Source: Perlucidibaca wandonensis
GTDB lineage: Bacteria > Pseudomonadota > Gammaproteobacteria > Pseudomonadales > Moraxellaceae
Length of the DNA stretch: 64,000 nt
Direction of reading: 5' to 3'
Assembly (NCBI RefSeq): GCF_042677145.1
Contig: NZ_JBHTIT010000001.1
Span: forward strand, 744,001-808,000
The notes below the pieces were generated by a model, which did not search any database, was not told the origin of the DNA, and saw only the letters and a program-made list of their open reading frames with translations. A program made the translations under genes and the position numbers. Positions 43,351-51,989 of the stretch are shown in pieces. Each line of letters starts with the position of its first letter. The first letter of the stretch is position 1.

Positions 43351-44049
43351 ATGAATGTATTGATCGTCCACGCCCATCCTGAGCCGCAGTCGTTTACTAA
43401 TGCATTAAAGGACGCAGCTGTTGCTGAATTAACAGCTGCCGGCCACGAGGTAGTGGTATCTGATCTGTACGCAATGAACTTTAATCCCGTCGCCAGTGCG
43501 GCCGATTTCGGCTCGCGCGGTAGCGAGGATTACCTGAACTACGCACTAGAACAGCGCCATAACGTTAAGGCCAATAGCCTTGCGCCAGACATCGCGGCTG
43601 AATTGGCAAAAATTAAAGCTGCCGACTTAGTATTGTTGAGCTTTCCACTCTATTGGTTTTCCATGCCAGCCATCTTAAAGGGTTGGATAGACCGTGTTTT
43701 CGTCTCTGGCATCGTCTATGGCGGCCGTCGCATTTACGATCAAGGTGGCTTATCAGGTAAGCGCGCAATGGTCATTGCCACCACAGGCGGGCGCGATCAT
43801 ATGCTCAGTGCCGGTGGTATTCATGGCGACTTAACCGAGACGCTAAAGCCAGTATTACAAGGCACATTGGGCTATGCCGGCATGACCGTTTTGGCGCCGT
43901 TTTATGGCTATCACGTGCCGTATATTAGCCAAGAAGCTCGTGAGGCCGTGCTCGATGATTTCCGCACTCAGCTTCGCGACATTGAGAAGCGAGAGACTTT
44001 AGTGATGCCATCGTTGGCTAATTTTGATGCCGAAATGAAACCGCTCTGA
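43351..44049 (+). CDS. NAD(P)H-dependent quinone oxidoreductase, flavodoxin fold
   Basis: Predicted FMN or FAD flavoprotein of the NQO1/KefF/MdaB family that reduces quinones by two electrons. 232 residues: N-terminal NVLIVHAHPEPQSFTNAL nucleotide-binding start, the central FPLYWFSMPAILKGWIDRVF motif that binds the isoalloxazine, and TTGGRDHMLSAGGIHGD. Substrate unknown. Ten bases before the hydroxylase gene, so they probably form a pair, separate from the flagellar operon (100-base gap). Confidence 0.88.
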   Translation: MNVLIVHAHPEPQSFTNALKDAAVAELTAAGHEVVVSDLYAMNFNPVASAADFGSRGSEDYLNYALEQRHNVKANSLAPDIAAELAKIKAADLVLLSFPLYWFSMPAILKGWIDRVFVSGIVYGGRRIYDQGGLSGKRAMVIATTGGRDHMLSAGGIHGDLTETLKPVLQGTLGYAGMTVLAPFYGYHVPYISQEAREAVLDDFRTQLRDIEKRETLVMPSLANFDAEMKPL

Positions 44050-44059
44050 GACCACGATC

Positions 44060-44986
44060 ATGTTAGATACTGCGCAAACAATATTCCAAGAAGCCATACC
44101 CACACTTGAGGGCTGGCTCGGTGGGCCGGTCGATTGGAAGCAGATTATTTTGATCGGTTTGGCTCCGATATTTATCGGCACATTTCTTATCGAATGGTGG
44201 GTGATGCGCCGCCGTGGTCAAGCCACACAGTTTGTCGGCAAAGACATATTGACCAACTTAAACTTGGGCGGCATTTACCAAGTGTTTGAGTTGATCGTGC
44301 ATGCTCTATTTTTCATGGCAGCAATGCATTGGGTTTATGACCAACGTTTTTTCAATGTGCCGGTGAATATTTGGACCATCGTGCCGCTGTTTATTTTGCT
44401 TGAGTTTTGCTACTACGTTTTCCATCGTAGCAGTCACCGCATTCGCTGGTTTTGGTGTGCCCATGTTGTGCATCACAGCGGTGAGCACATGAATCTGAGC
44501 ACAGCTATGCGCCAAAGCATGCTGTATTCATTAACGGGTTATTGGCTATTTTTCACGCCCTTAATGCTCCTTGGGGTTTCACCAGAAATCACCTTAGCCA
44601 TGTATGCCGTCGATCTGGCGTATCAATATTTTGTGCATACCGAATCAGTGCGGAAACTGCCGGCTTGGTACGAATATATTTTCGTGACGCCATCACATCA
44701 CCGTGTTCATCACGGCCGTAATGAGCAATACATCGATAAAAACTACGGTGGTATGTTGATTATTTTCGATCGCATCTTTGGTACGTTTGAGGCGGAAGAG
44801 GAGAAAGTGGAGTACGGCATTGTGCGCCAAGTCCACAGCAATAATATTCTCACGCTGAACCTTCATGAGTTCATCGACATGCTGCGAGATATTGCCAAGC
44901 CTGGGCCAATAGCCCAGCGCTTAAAGCATATTTGGGCGCCTCCTGAATGGGAGCGTGAGCCTAGAAAGCAGCCGATCGAGCCCTGA
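44060..44986 (+). CDS. Membrane fatty acid hydroxylase (sterol desaturase superfamily)
   Basis: Integral membrane di-iron enzyme family that hydroxylates or desaturates lipids or other hydrophobic substrates. 308 residues with about four membrane helices and the three histidine clusters HRSSHR (near 130), HVVHHSGEH (near 143) and SHHRVHHGRN (near 215). The substrate cannot be inferred. Sits directly behind the quinone reductase gene, which could supply electrons, but that link is speculation. Confidence 0.88.
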   Translation: MLDTAQTIFQEAIPTLEGWLGGPVDWKQIILIGLAPIFIGTFLIEWWVMRRRGQATQFVGKDILTNLNLGGIYQVFELIVHALFFMAAMHWVYDQRFFNVPVNIWTIVPLFILLEFCYYVFHRSSHRIRWFWCAHVVHHSGEHMNLSTAMRQSMLYSLTGYWLFFTPLMLLGVSPEITLAMYAVDLAYQYFVHTESVRKLPAWYEYIFVTPSHHRVHHGRNEQYIDKNYGGMLIIFDRIFGTFEAEEEKVEYGIVRQVHSNNILTLNLHEFIDMLRDIAKPGPIAQRLKHIWAPPEWEREPRKQPIEP

Positions 44987-45047
44987 GCCTGTACCCGCGT
45001 GGCCTTGGCTGCGCTAATATCCCTCTTTATTTGATTTTGACTTTGCC

Positions 45048-46121
45048 ATGACCTCTTCTGAAACGGCGGCTCAGCGCCTCGTACAACATCACCTTGATGG
45101 CTTACATCTGCCACCTAGCGATACTGACAACCTCAGCCCTGATCAACGCCTCGTCTTGCGCGAAGAAATTAAAGCGCTGCTAAAGGCCAAGGATGCCGTG
45201 CTCGTTGCGCATTACTACACCGACCCCGAGCTCCAGTCGCTAGCCGAAGAAACCGGTGGTTGCGTCTCCGACTCACTAGAAATGGCGAGATTTGGCAATG
45301 CCCACTCTGCGACAACACTGGTCGTCGCCGGCGTTAAGTTTATGGGCGAGACGGCGAAGATTCTCAATCCTGAAAAGCGCGTATTGATGCCTACGCTCGA
45401 GGCAACGTGCTCCTTGGATCTTGGCTGTCCAATCGATGAGTTCAGTGCTTTTTGCGATGCGCATCCAGACCATACCGTTGTGGTTTACGCCAATACCTCG
45501 GCAGCGGTCAAAGCCCGCGCCGACTGGGTGGTGACTTCTAGCATTGCCGTTGATGTAGTTGATCATCTTGCCGGACTTGGTGAAAAAGTTTTATGGGCGC
45601 CGGATAAATACCTTGGCGCCTATGTGCAAAAAACCACCGGCGCCGACATGCTGCTCTGGGATGGCTCCTGCATCGTGCATGAAGAGTTTAAGGCGCGCGG
45701 CATCTTAGACTTGAAGCTGCAATATCCTGATGCTGGCGTATTGGTGCATCCCGAGTCACCTGAGTCTGTGGTGGCCGTGGCTGATGCCGTGGGCTCGACA
45801 TCGCAGCTCATTGCAGCAGCTAGAGATCTGCCGCATCAGCAATTTATTGTTGCGACCGACCGTGGCATTTTCTACAAAATGCAGCAGGCAGCTCCCAATA
45901 AAACCTTTATGGCAGCACCAACTGCTGGCACTGGCGCGACCTGTCGCTCTTGCGCACATTGCCCATGGATGGCAATGAACGCATTAGAGAACCTAGCGCA
46001 GGTGCTGCGTAATGGTGATCAGGAGATTTTTGTCGATGAGCCTACGCGTGTGCTGGCAATGCAACCTTTGCAGCGCATGTTGGATTTTTCCGCCGAGCTT
46101 AAGCTTAGCCGTGGTGGCTAA
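45048..46121 (+). CDS. nadA: Quinolinate synthase NadA
   Basis: Joins iminoaspartate and dihydroxyacetone phosphate to form quinolinate, the NAD precursor, using a 4Fe-4S cluster. 357 residues with HYYTDPELQSLAEETGGCVS near 58-77, MGETAKILNPEK, and the C-terminal CRSCAHCPWMAMN cluster region; Cys residues in EATCSLDLGC and SGCIVHE-like position complete the set. NadA type with long C-terminus as in Pseudomonas. Ends before a 10-base-pair hairpin shared with the convergent bepA. Confidence 0.96.
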   Translation: MTSSETAAQRLVQHHLDGLHLPPSDTDNLSPDQRLVLREEIKALLKAKDAVLVAHYYTDPELQSLAEETGGCVSDSLEMARFGNAHSATTLVVAGVKFMGETAKILNPEKRVLMPTLEATCSLDLGCPIDEFSAFCDAHPDHTVVVYANTSAAVKARADWVVTSSIAVDVVDHLAGLGEKVLWAPDKYLGAYVQKTTGADMLLWDGSCIVHEEFKARGILDLKLQYPDAGVLVHPESPESVVAVADAVGSTSQLIAAARDLPHQQFIVATDRGIFYKMQQAAPNKTFMAAPTAGTGATCRSCAHCPWMAMNALENLAQVLRNGDQEIFVDEPTRVLAMQPLQRMLDFSAELKLSRGG

Positions 46122-46138
46122 GACGCCGAATGAGGCAA

Positions 46139-46170
46139 GACTGATCGCCTAGTAATCTATGCGATCAGTC
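46139..46170. terminator. Inverted repeat between convergent nadA and bepA
   Basis: Perfect ten-base stem GACTGATCGC/GCGATCAGTC (46139-46148 with 46161-46170) around a 12-base loop. It lies between two convergent genes and could end transcription from both sides, though no strong T run flanks it. Confidence 0.55.
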
Positions 46171-46181
46171 AGCCAAAAGCC

Positions 46182-47672
46182 TTAGCGAAACTCTTGATCA
46201 AGCTTACGCATTACCGCAAGTCGTCGCTGAATTTGCGCACTCAATGAATAGTTTTCACCAGCCACGCGCAGCGCATTGCTCAATTGATCTTCTGCGGCCT
46301 TCAAACGGCCTTCTAGAAATAAATACTCTGCTCTGGCACGAAATACGCCCAAGGTGTCTTGCTGCTTGAGGGCGCAGTCAGCGATCAAGCGCCATAGGCC
46401 ATTATCATTTGGGCGGATGGCCACAGCTCTGTCTAAGTCCGCGCGAATACTATCGGCTTTGCCCAAAGGCAGGGCAGCCTGAGTTAGGCGTAGCAGCAAG
46501 CTCGGTTGATTTGGAAAAAGACTTAGGCTGCGTCGAGATTTTTCATAAGCGCTAGCGTAGTTTCTTGCCGCTAAATCCAAATCTATGTCGCTGATGCGAA
46601 AGTCCAAGCGATTTGGGTCGCTCTTCAGTAGCGGTGCCAGCGTTTCGCGTGCGGCATCTACATCACCTTTGCGAAACTGCGCCAAACTCAGGCCAAAACG
46701 GCTGGCCTCTGAATTGCTACTGCCATTAAGCGAGTTTGAGAGGGCGCCAATAAGGTCGTCGAGCTGTGTGCTGTAGGCCACTTGCAAGCGCATCTGCACA
46801 AAGCGAAATTCAGGATGATTGGCTAATGGCACACGCGGGGTATCAGCGACGCGGCGAGCAAGATCCGATAAGCGCGTGGTCGATAAGGGGTGAGTCAGCA
46901 AAAACTCCGGCATATAGCCCAGTCTACGAGTATTACGATCGAGCTTTAGAAAGAACGCTGGCATGGCATGCGGGTCATAACCAGCCTCGGTTAAGGTTTG
47001 CAGGCCTAGGCGATCAGCTTCCTGTTCGTAAGCACGGCTGTAGCGAAGCTGGTTTTGCACCGCGAGTGCCTGTGCCGAAGCACCTACCGCCACGCCTAAG
47101 TCGCCACCTGCACCCGCTGCCGCGCCAGCAATGCTCGCTAATAGCCCTGCTAGGGCTAGCCATTGATTGTACTGATTGGCTTCTTGCGAGCGCGCGAAAT
47201 GGCGTTGGCTTAAATGGCCGAGCTCATGAGAAAGCACGCTGGCCAATTCATCTTCGCTATCGGAGCTTAAAATCAGTCCGGTATTGACCCCGACTACGCC
47301 ACCAGGCACAGCGAAGGCGTTGACCTGAGTGTCATCGACAACGACGACCGAAAAGTCAGGTTGTTGCAGCGGGGTGTGCAGTGACAGCTTATAGAGCAGG
47401 CTTTCAATATAGTCGCGGACTAATGGATCTGGCCATAAAGGCGCGCTGCCGCGTAGTTGCCGCAGCCAAGCTTGGCCTAGGCGCTGCTCAGTTGGGCCAT
47501 CGGCAATGAGATCGGCTGGTTGGCCAAGTGTGGGCAGGGCATTGGGGTCATCAAATATACCAGCATGAGCGGCATTGCTGGTGAAGGTGCTTAAGGACAC
47601 AAGAGGCATGAGTGCCAAAACGCCGCAACGCAGATGTCGTGAGAAAGATTGCAGACGATAACAAGAGGACAC
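46182..47672 (-). CDS. bepA: BepA-like periplasmic metalloprotease (M48 family) with TPR domain
   Basis: Periplasmic zinc protease and chaperone that supports outer-membrane protein assembly. 496 residues: signal peptide (hydrophobic region about 15-36, ending NAAHAG), M48 catalytic domain with HELGH (149-153) and the third ligand in EADRLG, then C-terminal TPR-like repeats. The start is GTG at 47672 with AGGAG six bases upstream. Next to it, divergently, is a tusA-like gene, the arrangement known from Pseudomonas PA1005-PA1006. Confidence 0.93.
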   Translation of the reverse strand: MSSCYRLQSFSRHLRCGVLALMPLVSLSTFTSNAAHAGIFDDPNALPTLGQPADLIADGPTEQRLGQAWLRQLRGSAPLWPDPLVRDYIESLLYKLSLHTPLQQPDFSVVVVDDTQVNAFAVPGGVVGVNTGLILSSDSEDELASVLSHELGHLSQRHFARSQEANQYNQWLALAGLLASIAGAAAGAGGDLGVAVGASAQALAVQNQLRYSRAYEQEADRLGLQTLTEAGYDPHAMPAFFLKLDRNTRRLGYMPEFLLTHPLSTTRLSDLARRVADTPRVPLANHPEFRFVQMRLQVAYSTQLDDLIGALSNSLNGSSNSEASRFGLSLAQFRKGDVDAARETLAPLLKSDPNRLDFRISDIDLDLAARNYASAYEKSRRSLSLFPNQPSLLLRLTQAALPLGKADSIRADLDRAVAIRPNDNGLWRLIADCALKQQDTLGVFRARAEYLFLEGRLKAAEDQLSNALRVAGENYSLSAQIQRRLAVMRKLDQEFR

Positions 47673-47741
47673 ACCATACTCCTGGGCCGGCAGTAGTGCC
47701 GGAGGCTCATGGTAGAATGAACGCCGATACTACGCTAGCCG

Positions 47742-47984
47742 ATGACTGCAATGACCGACGCAACCACACTTGATTTACGTGGCCTACGCTGCCCGATGCC
47801 ATTACTAAAGCTGAAACAAGCTCTGCATAAGACCGAGGCGGGCAGGCGTTTGATTGTGCTCACGACTGATAGCGGAGCGCAACGTGACATTCCGGCATTT
47901 TTACGTCACACCAGCCATCAGCTGGTGTCATTAGACACAAGCCCTGATGGTTCGGCGCAGTTTGTTATTGATGCTCAAGGCTAA
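47742..47984 (+). CDS. TusA-like sulfurtransferase (SirA family)
   Basis: Small sulfur carrier. 80 residues with the CPMP motif (LDLRGLRCPMPLLKLKQAL) whose Cys bears the persulfide. Either tRNA thiolation or sulfur supply for molybdenum enzymes is possible; the neighbour pattern (bepA, bcp) resembles Pseudomonas PA1006, a TusA homologue linked to molybdenum homeostasis. Start uncertain between ATG 47742 and 47751. Its stop codon abuts that of convergent bcp (TAATTA). Confidence 0.9.
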   Translation: MTAMTDATTLDLRGLRCPMPLLKLKQALHKTEAGRRLIVLTTDSGAQRDIPAFLRHTSHQLVSLDTSPDGSAQFVIDAQG

Positions 47985-48449
47985 TTACAGCGCTTTCACA
48001 GCCTCTAAAACAGCACTGGCATGGCCATCTGCCTTCAGCTTGCGCCATTCCTGACGCAGCACGCCGGTCTCATCGATTAAAAAAGTGCTGCGTTCGATGC
48101 CACGCACTTGTTTGCCATACATGTTTTTTAGCTTGATGACATCGAAGCTAGTGCATAAGGCTTCATCGGCATCGCTGAGCAAATCAAAGGGTAGTTCTTG
48201 CGCGGCTTGAAATTTGTCGTGCGACTTCACGCTATCGCGAGAGACACCTAAGATGACTGTGTTAGCAGCCACGAACTCAGCGTGCAGATCACGAAACTGC
48301 TGACTTTCTAGTGTGCAGCCCGGTGTGGCATCTTTCGGATAAAAATACAGTACAACGCGTTTGCCTTGCAGCGATGACAGGCTAATCGTTTTGTCGGCGG
48401 TAGCGGCTAGCGAAAATTCGGCGACGGCTTGACCAATACTGACAGTCAT
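47985..48449 (-). CDS. bcp: Thioredoxin-dependent thiol peroxidase Bcp (PrxQ type)
   Basis: Reduces hydrogen peroxide and organic hydroperoxides. 154 residues; peroxidatic Cys45 lies in PGCTLE. The resolving Cys of E. coli Bcp (position 50) is Gln here, and the helix-3 Cys of other PrxQ proteins is also Gln81; only Cys99 remains. This points to a one-Cys mechanism or an unusual disulfide with Cys99. Start after AGGAG. Downstream of gcvR by 56 bases. Confidence 0.93.
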   Translation of the reverse strand: MTVSIGQAVAEFSLAATADKTISLSSLQGKRVVLYFYPKDATPGCTLESQQFRDLHAEFVAANTVILGVSRDSVKSHDKFQAAQELPFDLLSDADEALCTSFDVIKLKNMYGKQVRGIERSTFLIDETGVLRQEWRKLKADGHASAVLEAVKAL

Positions 48450-48505
48450 GGAGTGGCTCCTATGTGAACGATGAGACGAGAAGTGCGTTTCAGCGAAATA
48501 TGCCG

Positions 48506-49048
48506 TTAAGGCTTATACGGTTCGATAATCGCGTCGAGGTTGCGGTCATCACAAAACACCATGAAGTTTTCACGCAATAAAGCGATGTGGATTTGGCCGG
48601 GAATGTTCACCGTCATCGCCAGCGCAAACATCGGCGAGCCGGTGTGTGGCGCTGCGTAGGTATTGGTTTCCATAGCCTCGATATTGATGTCTTGGCTGGC
48701 AAAGAAATTAGCAATATCGGAGACAATGCCGGGGTTATCCAGCGAAATTACATGCACGGTATAGGGCATGGCTGGCACCGCTTGCATGCGAAGCTCGGTG
48801 CGCTTGCAAATCATCTCTAGCGATAAACGTTTGGCGACCGCTGGCAGCTGCGCTTCGAGTTTGGCGATGGCATCCCACGTGCCAGACACCATCCAAATAA
48901 TGGTGAATTCGCGACCCATGACGGCCATACGCGAGTCGGCGATATTGCAGCGACATTCGCTAGCGGCGCGTGCTAGTGCTTCAACGATGCCAGTGCGATC
49001 GGTGCCCATGGCGGAAATAACTAAATAATGTTCGGCATCAGGGCGCAT
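48506..49048 (-). CDS. gcvR: Glycine cleavage system transcriptional repressor family protein GcvR
   Basis: Two ACT-type domains in 180 residues (DHYLVISAMGTDRTGIVEAL-like start; second domain YTVHVISLDNPGIVSDIANF). In E. coli GcvR restrains GcvA; in Pseudomonas-like genomes homologues sit near bcp and dapA and their target is less clear. It has no DNA-binding domain. Ribosome site GAAGGA. Confidence 0.88.
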   Translation of the reverse strand: MRPDAEHYLVISAMGTDRTGIVEALARAASECRCNIADSRMAVMGREFTIIWMVSGTWDAIAKLEAQLPAVAKRLSLEMICKRTELRMQAVPAMPYTVHVISLDNPGIVSDIANFFASQDINIEAMETNTYAAPHTGSPMFALAMTVNIPGQIHIALLRENFMVFCDDRNLDAIIEPYKP

Positions 49049-49073
49049 AACGTTTCCTTCGTTAAAATAAAAT

Positions 49074-49745
49074 TTAGGCTTGATAGCGCGTGGGGTCGCT
49101 TACACCTGCAGCCAAAAAGCCATCACGGCGTAGGCGACAGGCATCGCAGCGCCCGCAGGCATGGCCTTGAGCATCAGCTTGGTAGCATGACACGGTTAAG
49201 CCGTAATCTACGCCAAGCTTAAGCCCAGTGTGAATAATCTCAGACTTGGGCATGGCGATTAGCGGCGTTTCAATGCGCACACTAGCACCTTCAACGCCGA
49301 CTTTCGTGGCTAGGTTTGCGAGTGTCTGAAAAGCCTCGATAAACGCCGGCCGGCAATCAGGATAGCCCGAGTAATCCACGGCATTAACGCCGATATAAAT
49401 AGCCTCTGCTTGCGTGACTTCAGCGACACCCAAGGCGAAGGCGAGAAATACCGTGTTGCGAGCAGGTACATAAGTGATGGGGATGCCTTCACTTTCAGTT
49501 TCTGGCACGGCTAAGGCAGCATCAGTGAGTGCTGAACCACCCATAGCACCGAGGTCGATATGCGCGACGCGATGGTCTGTGACACCGTAATGCTTAGCGA
49601 TATTTCGGGCGGCAGTGAGCTCGGCATTATGGCGTTGGCCATAGTCGAAGCTCAGCGCAGTAACGCTAAAACCTTGTGATTGGGCGAGGGCGAGGCAGGT
49701 GACCGAATCGAGTCCGCCTGAAAGTAAGACCACGGCATGCGGCAT
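49074..49745 (-). CDS. queC: 7-cyano-7-deazaguanine synthase QueC
   Basis: Converts 7-carboxy-7-deazaguanine to preQ0 with ATP and ammonia, in queuosine synthesis. 223 residues: PP-loop SGGLDS (9-14) and the C-terminal zinc site CYQADAQGHACGRCDACR. Three bases after queE, so the pair works as one unit (QueE makes its substrate). Confidence 0.96.
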   Translation of the reverse strand: MPHAVVLLSGGLDSVTCLALAQSQGFSVTALSFDYGQRHNAELTAARNIAKHYGVTDHRVAHIDLGAMGGSALTDAALAVPETESEGIPITYVPARNTVFLAFALGVAEVTQAEAIYIGVNAVDYSGYPDCRPAFIEAFQTLANLATKVGVEGASVRIETPLIAMPKSEIIHTGLKLGVDYGLTVSCYQADAQGHACGRCDACRLRRDGFLAAGVSDPTRYQA

Positions 49746-49748
49746 AAC

Positions 49749-50390
49749 TCAGTGTCCTGGGGCGTTGTTCCAAAGGTATTTATGAAGTTGTAATTGCAGG
49801 CGTACCGGCAGGCGGTCAGCGAGTATCCATTCGGCTAATGTGCGTGGCTCAAGCAGCTCATGTGTGGGCGAAAACAACACATCGCTAACGCGCTCATAGA
49901 GGCCATGTAGGTCGCATTGCATTTTTGCCCAGTCATAGTCTTCACGAGTGCTTAGGACGAATTTAACTTGGTCATTTGGGCTTAGGCAGGCGATATTCTC
50001 AACACGGTTGCGATGCACTTCGCCTGAGCCAGGTGCTTTTAAGTCCATAACTTTGACCACGCGCGCATCGACAGCATCTATTGCCAGAGCGCCGCTAGTT
50101 TCTAAAGACACTTCATAGCCAGCATCGCAGAGTTTTTCTAATAGGCTGATGCACTCAGGCTGCGCCAAAGGCTCGCCACCGGTCACAGTGACGTACTGAG
50201 GCCCAAAGCTTGCAACTTCGGCTAAGACCTTATCTTCAGACCAAATAGTGCCGCCTTGAAAGGCATAGGCGCTGTCACACCAGGTGCAGCGCAGCGGGCA
50301 GCCAGTTAAACGCACAAAAACCGTTGGTCTCCCAACGGTTCGTGCTTCGCCTTGCAGCGAGTAAAAAATTTCCGTGATGCGAAGGCTCAC
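49749..50390 (-). CDS. queE: 7-carboxy-7-deazaguanine synthase QueE
   Basis: Radical SAM enzyme of the queuosine pathway. 213 residues with the CxxxCxxC cluster motif in GCPLRCTWCDS (about 31-41) and GEPLAQPE. The 6-carboxytetrahydropterin made by QueD is not encoded here. Located between cpoB and queC as in Pseudomonas. Confidence 0.96.
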   Translation of the reverse strand: MSLRITEIFYSLQGEARTVGRPTVFVRLTGCPLRCTWCDSAYAFQGGTIWSEDKVLAEVASFGPQYVTVTGGEPLAQPECISLLEKLCDAGYEVSLETSGALAIDAVDARVVKVMDLKAPGSGEVHRNRVENIACLSPNDQVKFVLSTREDYDWAKMQCDLHGLYERVSDVLFSPTHELLEPRTLAEWILADRLPVRLQLQLHKYLWNNAPGH

Positions 50391-50391
50391 T

Positions 50392-51252
50392 TTAGCGTGT
50401 CACTTCAGCCGGGTTCTGATCGAGATAGCTTTTAGCAAGACCGGCCTCGGCACTATCTGAGAAGCGATTGACCACGGTTTGCATGAGCTGGCGAGCCTCG
50501 TTGCGCTGATTGCGTAAGTCAGCAATGGTGCCTAGCTTGTAGTAAGACGATGCCACTTTTGGGCTGCCTTCGTATTCTTTAATGACGCGATTAAATTGCG
50601 CGCTCGCGGCATCTAAATTAGCGGGTGTTTCGGCTAAATGGAATTCACCGAGCCAGTAGTAAGCGTTAGCGACAAACACGCTATCGGGATATTGCGAAAT
50701 AAATGCATTCATTGAGCCAATAGCAGCTGCTGGACCATCGCTACGAAAGCTTTGGTACGCGGCTAAATAGGCTTGCTTCTGCGTTTCAATATCGGCCAAT
50801 GTTGCTGCGGCAGCGGGTGTGGCTGCTGCTGCGCCAGGATTGATCGGCGCAGGTCCCATGCTTTGTTCTAGCAGCCCAATGCGCTGATCGAGGTCGGTGT
50901 AGCGAGCACGACTATCTTCCTTTAAACGATCAATAACTTGCTGCTGTTCTTCAACACGGCCTTGTAAGCTAGCTACTGTTGTGCGCAAACCTTCAAGCTG
51001 CTGAAACATATCCCAAGCAGGGTTGGCGACGGCGGGTGTCGCTGCTACAGCCGCTGCAGGGTTCGCTTTAGGAGTGGCTGATGCGGCAGCAGGGGCTTTA
51101 CGTTGATCAATATTCTCTACTGGCGCCATGGTGCGTAAGCCGTTACTGCGCTGCTCAGCTGACACGGATTGACAGCCTGTTAATGACAGTGAGCTCACAA
51201 CAAAAACGACAGTGGCGAGTCTTGCAGACGGACAGATAGCAAACCGTGACAT
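50392..51252 (-). CDS. cpoB: Tol-Pal system protein CpoB (YbgF), predicted lipoprotein
   Basis: Coordinates Tol-Pal with cell-wall synthesis at division. 286 residues: N-terminal signal, a coiled coil (MFQQLEGLRTTVASLQGRVE and following) and C-terminal TPR repeats (PDSVFVANAYYWLGEFHLAE; SSYYKLGTIADLRNQRNEA). The signal ends in SLTGCQS, a lipobox, so this CpoB may be lipid-anchored, whereas E. coli CpoB is soluble in the periplasm. Separated from pal by a strong hairpin. Confidence 0.92.
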   Translation of the reverse strand: MSRFAICPSARLATVVFVVSSLSLTGCQSVSAEQRSNGLRTMAPVENIDQRKAPAAASATPKANPAAAVAATPAVANPAWDMFQQLEGLRTTVASLQGRVEEQQQVIDRLKEDSRARYTDLDQRIGLLEQSMGPAPINPGAAAATPAAAATLADIETQKQAYLAAYQSFRSDGPAAAIGSMNAFISQYPDSVFVANAYYWLGEFHLAETPANLDAASAQFNRVIKEYEGSPKVASSYYKLGTIADLRNQRNEARQLMQTVVNRFSDSAEAGLAKSYLDQNPAEVTR

Positions 51253-51304
51253 AGCGATGTTTCCTCAAGGTGACCAGTAAAGTGTAGCAAGCAGCGGTAG
51301 TGTA

Positions 51305-51336
51305 AATAATAAACGGGCCGTAGCCCGTTTATTATT
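51305..51336 (-). terminator. Perfect hairpin between pal and cpoB
   Basis: Fourteen-base perfect stem (51305-51318 with 51323-51336) and loop of four; on the reverse strand the second arm ends GTTTATTATT. It probably ends part of the tol-pal transcripts before cpoB. Similar in the other direction, but no forward gene is near. Confidence 0.75.
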
Positions 51337-51353
51337 GCGTATCGATTGTGTGA

Positions 51354-51989
51354 TTAGTTGGGGCTACCCGACACGTAATCTAGCTCAACACGGCGGTTTT
51401 TAGACCATGCATCTTCATAGCTGCCATCAGCAACAGGCTTTTCTTTGCCGTAAGAGACGACGGTCAGTTGGTTCGCGTTGACACCGGCGCTGACTAAGTA
51501 ACGAGCCACAGCGTTGGCACGGCGCTCGCCAAGAGCCAAGTTGTATTCACGTGTGCCGCGTTCATCGGTATGACCCGAGAGCTGCAGGCGTGCGCTGGAA
51601 TGGTTGATTAAGTATTGCGCGTGAGCATTGAGACCACCATAAGCAATCGCGGTGATATCGCTAACGTTGGTGCCGAAGTAGTACACACGAATGCGCAACA
51701 GGTCGGTAGAGCTAGACAAGCTATCGGTAGAGATAACTTGAGACGAGCTATCGGCAATCACATTGCCTTCGATGGGGTTACCGAGGTTAGCAGAGCCAGT
51801 CTCAGGCATTGAGTCAATGTTTTCGGCAATCGGTGTGACTGCTTCAATGGCTGGCGCCGGTGGTAAATTCTCAAACTGCGAATCGTCATTGGGGTCGATA
51901 GGGCGAGGGCCTTGGAAAATCGAGCAAGCCGAAAGACTTACGATGATTGCACCAACGGTGGCCAGCTTAACGGACTTGGCAAGTTTCAA
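51354..51989 (-). CDS. pal: Peptidoglycan-associated lipoprotein Pal
   Basis: Outer-membrane lipoprotein that ties peptidoglycan to the Tol system. The best start is TTG at 51989: AAGGAG lies six bases upstream and the product begins with a normal lipoprotein signal (KLAKSVKLATVGAIIVSLSAC). That gives 211 residues. An upstream ATG would add 24 residues rich in charge before the signal and lacks a ribosome site. C-terminal OmpA-like domain: LSGHTDERGTREYNLALGER. Confidence 0.93.
   Translation of the reverse strand: MKLAKSVKLATVGAIIVSLSACSIFQGPRPIDPNDDSQFENLPPAPAIEAVTPIAENIDSMPETGSANLGNPIEGNVIADSSSQVISTDSLSSSTDLLRIRVYYFGTNVSDITAIAYGGLNAHAQYLINHSSARLQLSGHTDERGTREYNLALGERRANAVARYLVSAGVNANQLTVVSYGKEKPVADGSYEDAWSKNRRVELDYVSGSPN

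Noticed and set aside
46766..47287. Forward frame of 173 codons opposite bepA
   Set aside because: Lies fully inside bepA on the other strand, has no start signal and no recognisable domain.
47687..47702. Six-base hairpin in the bepA-tusA interval
   Set aside because: Stem too short and no T tract to support a function; may only affect bepA translation start.
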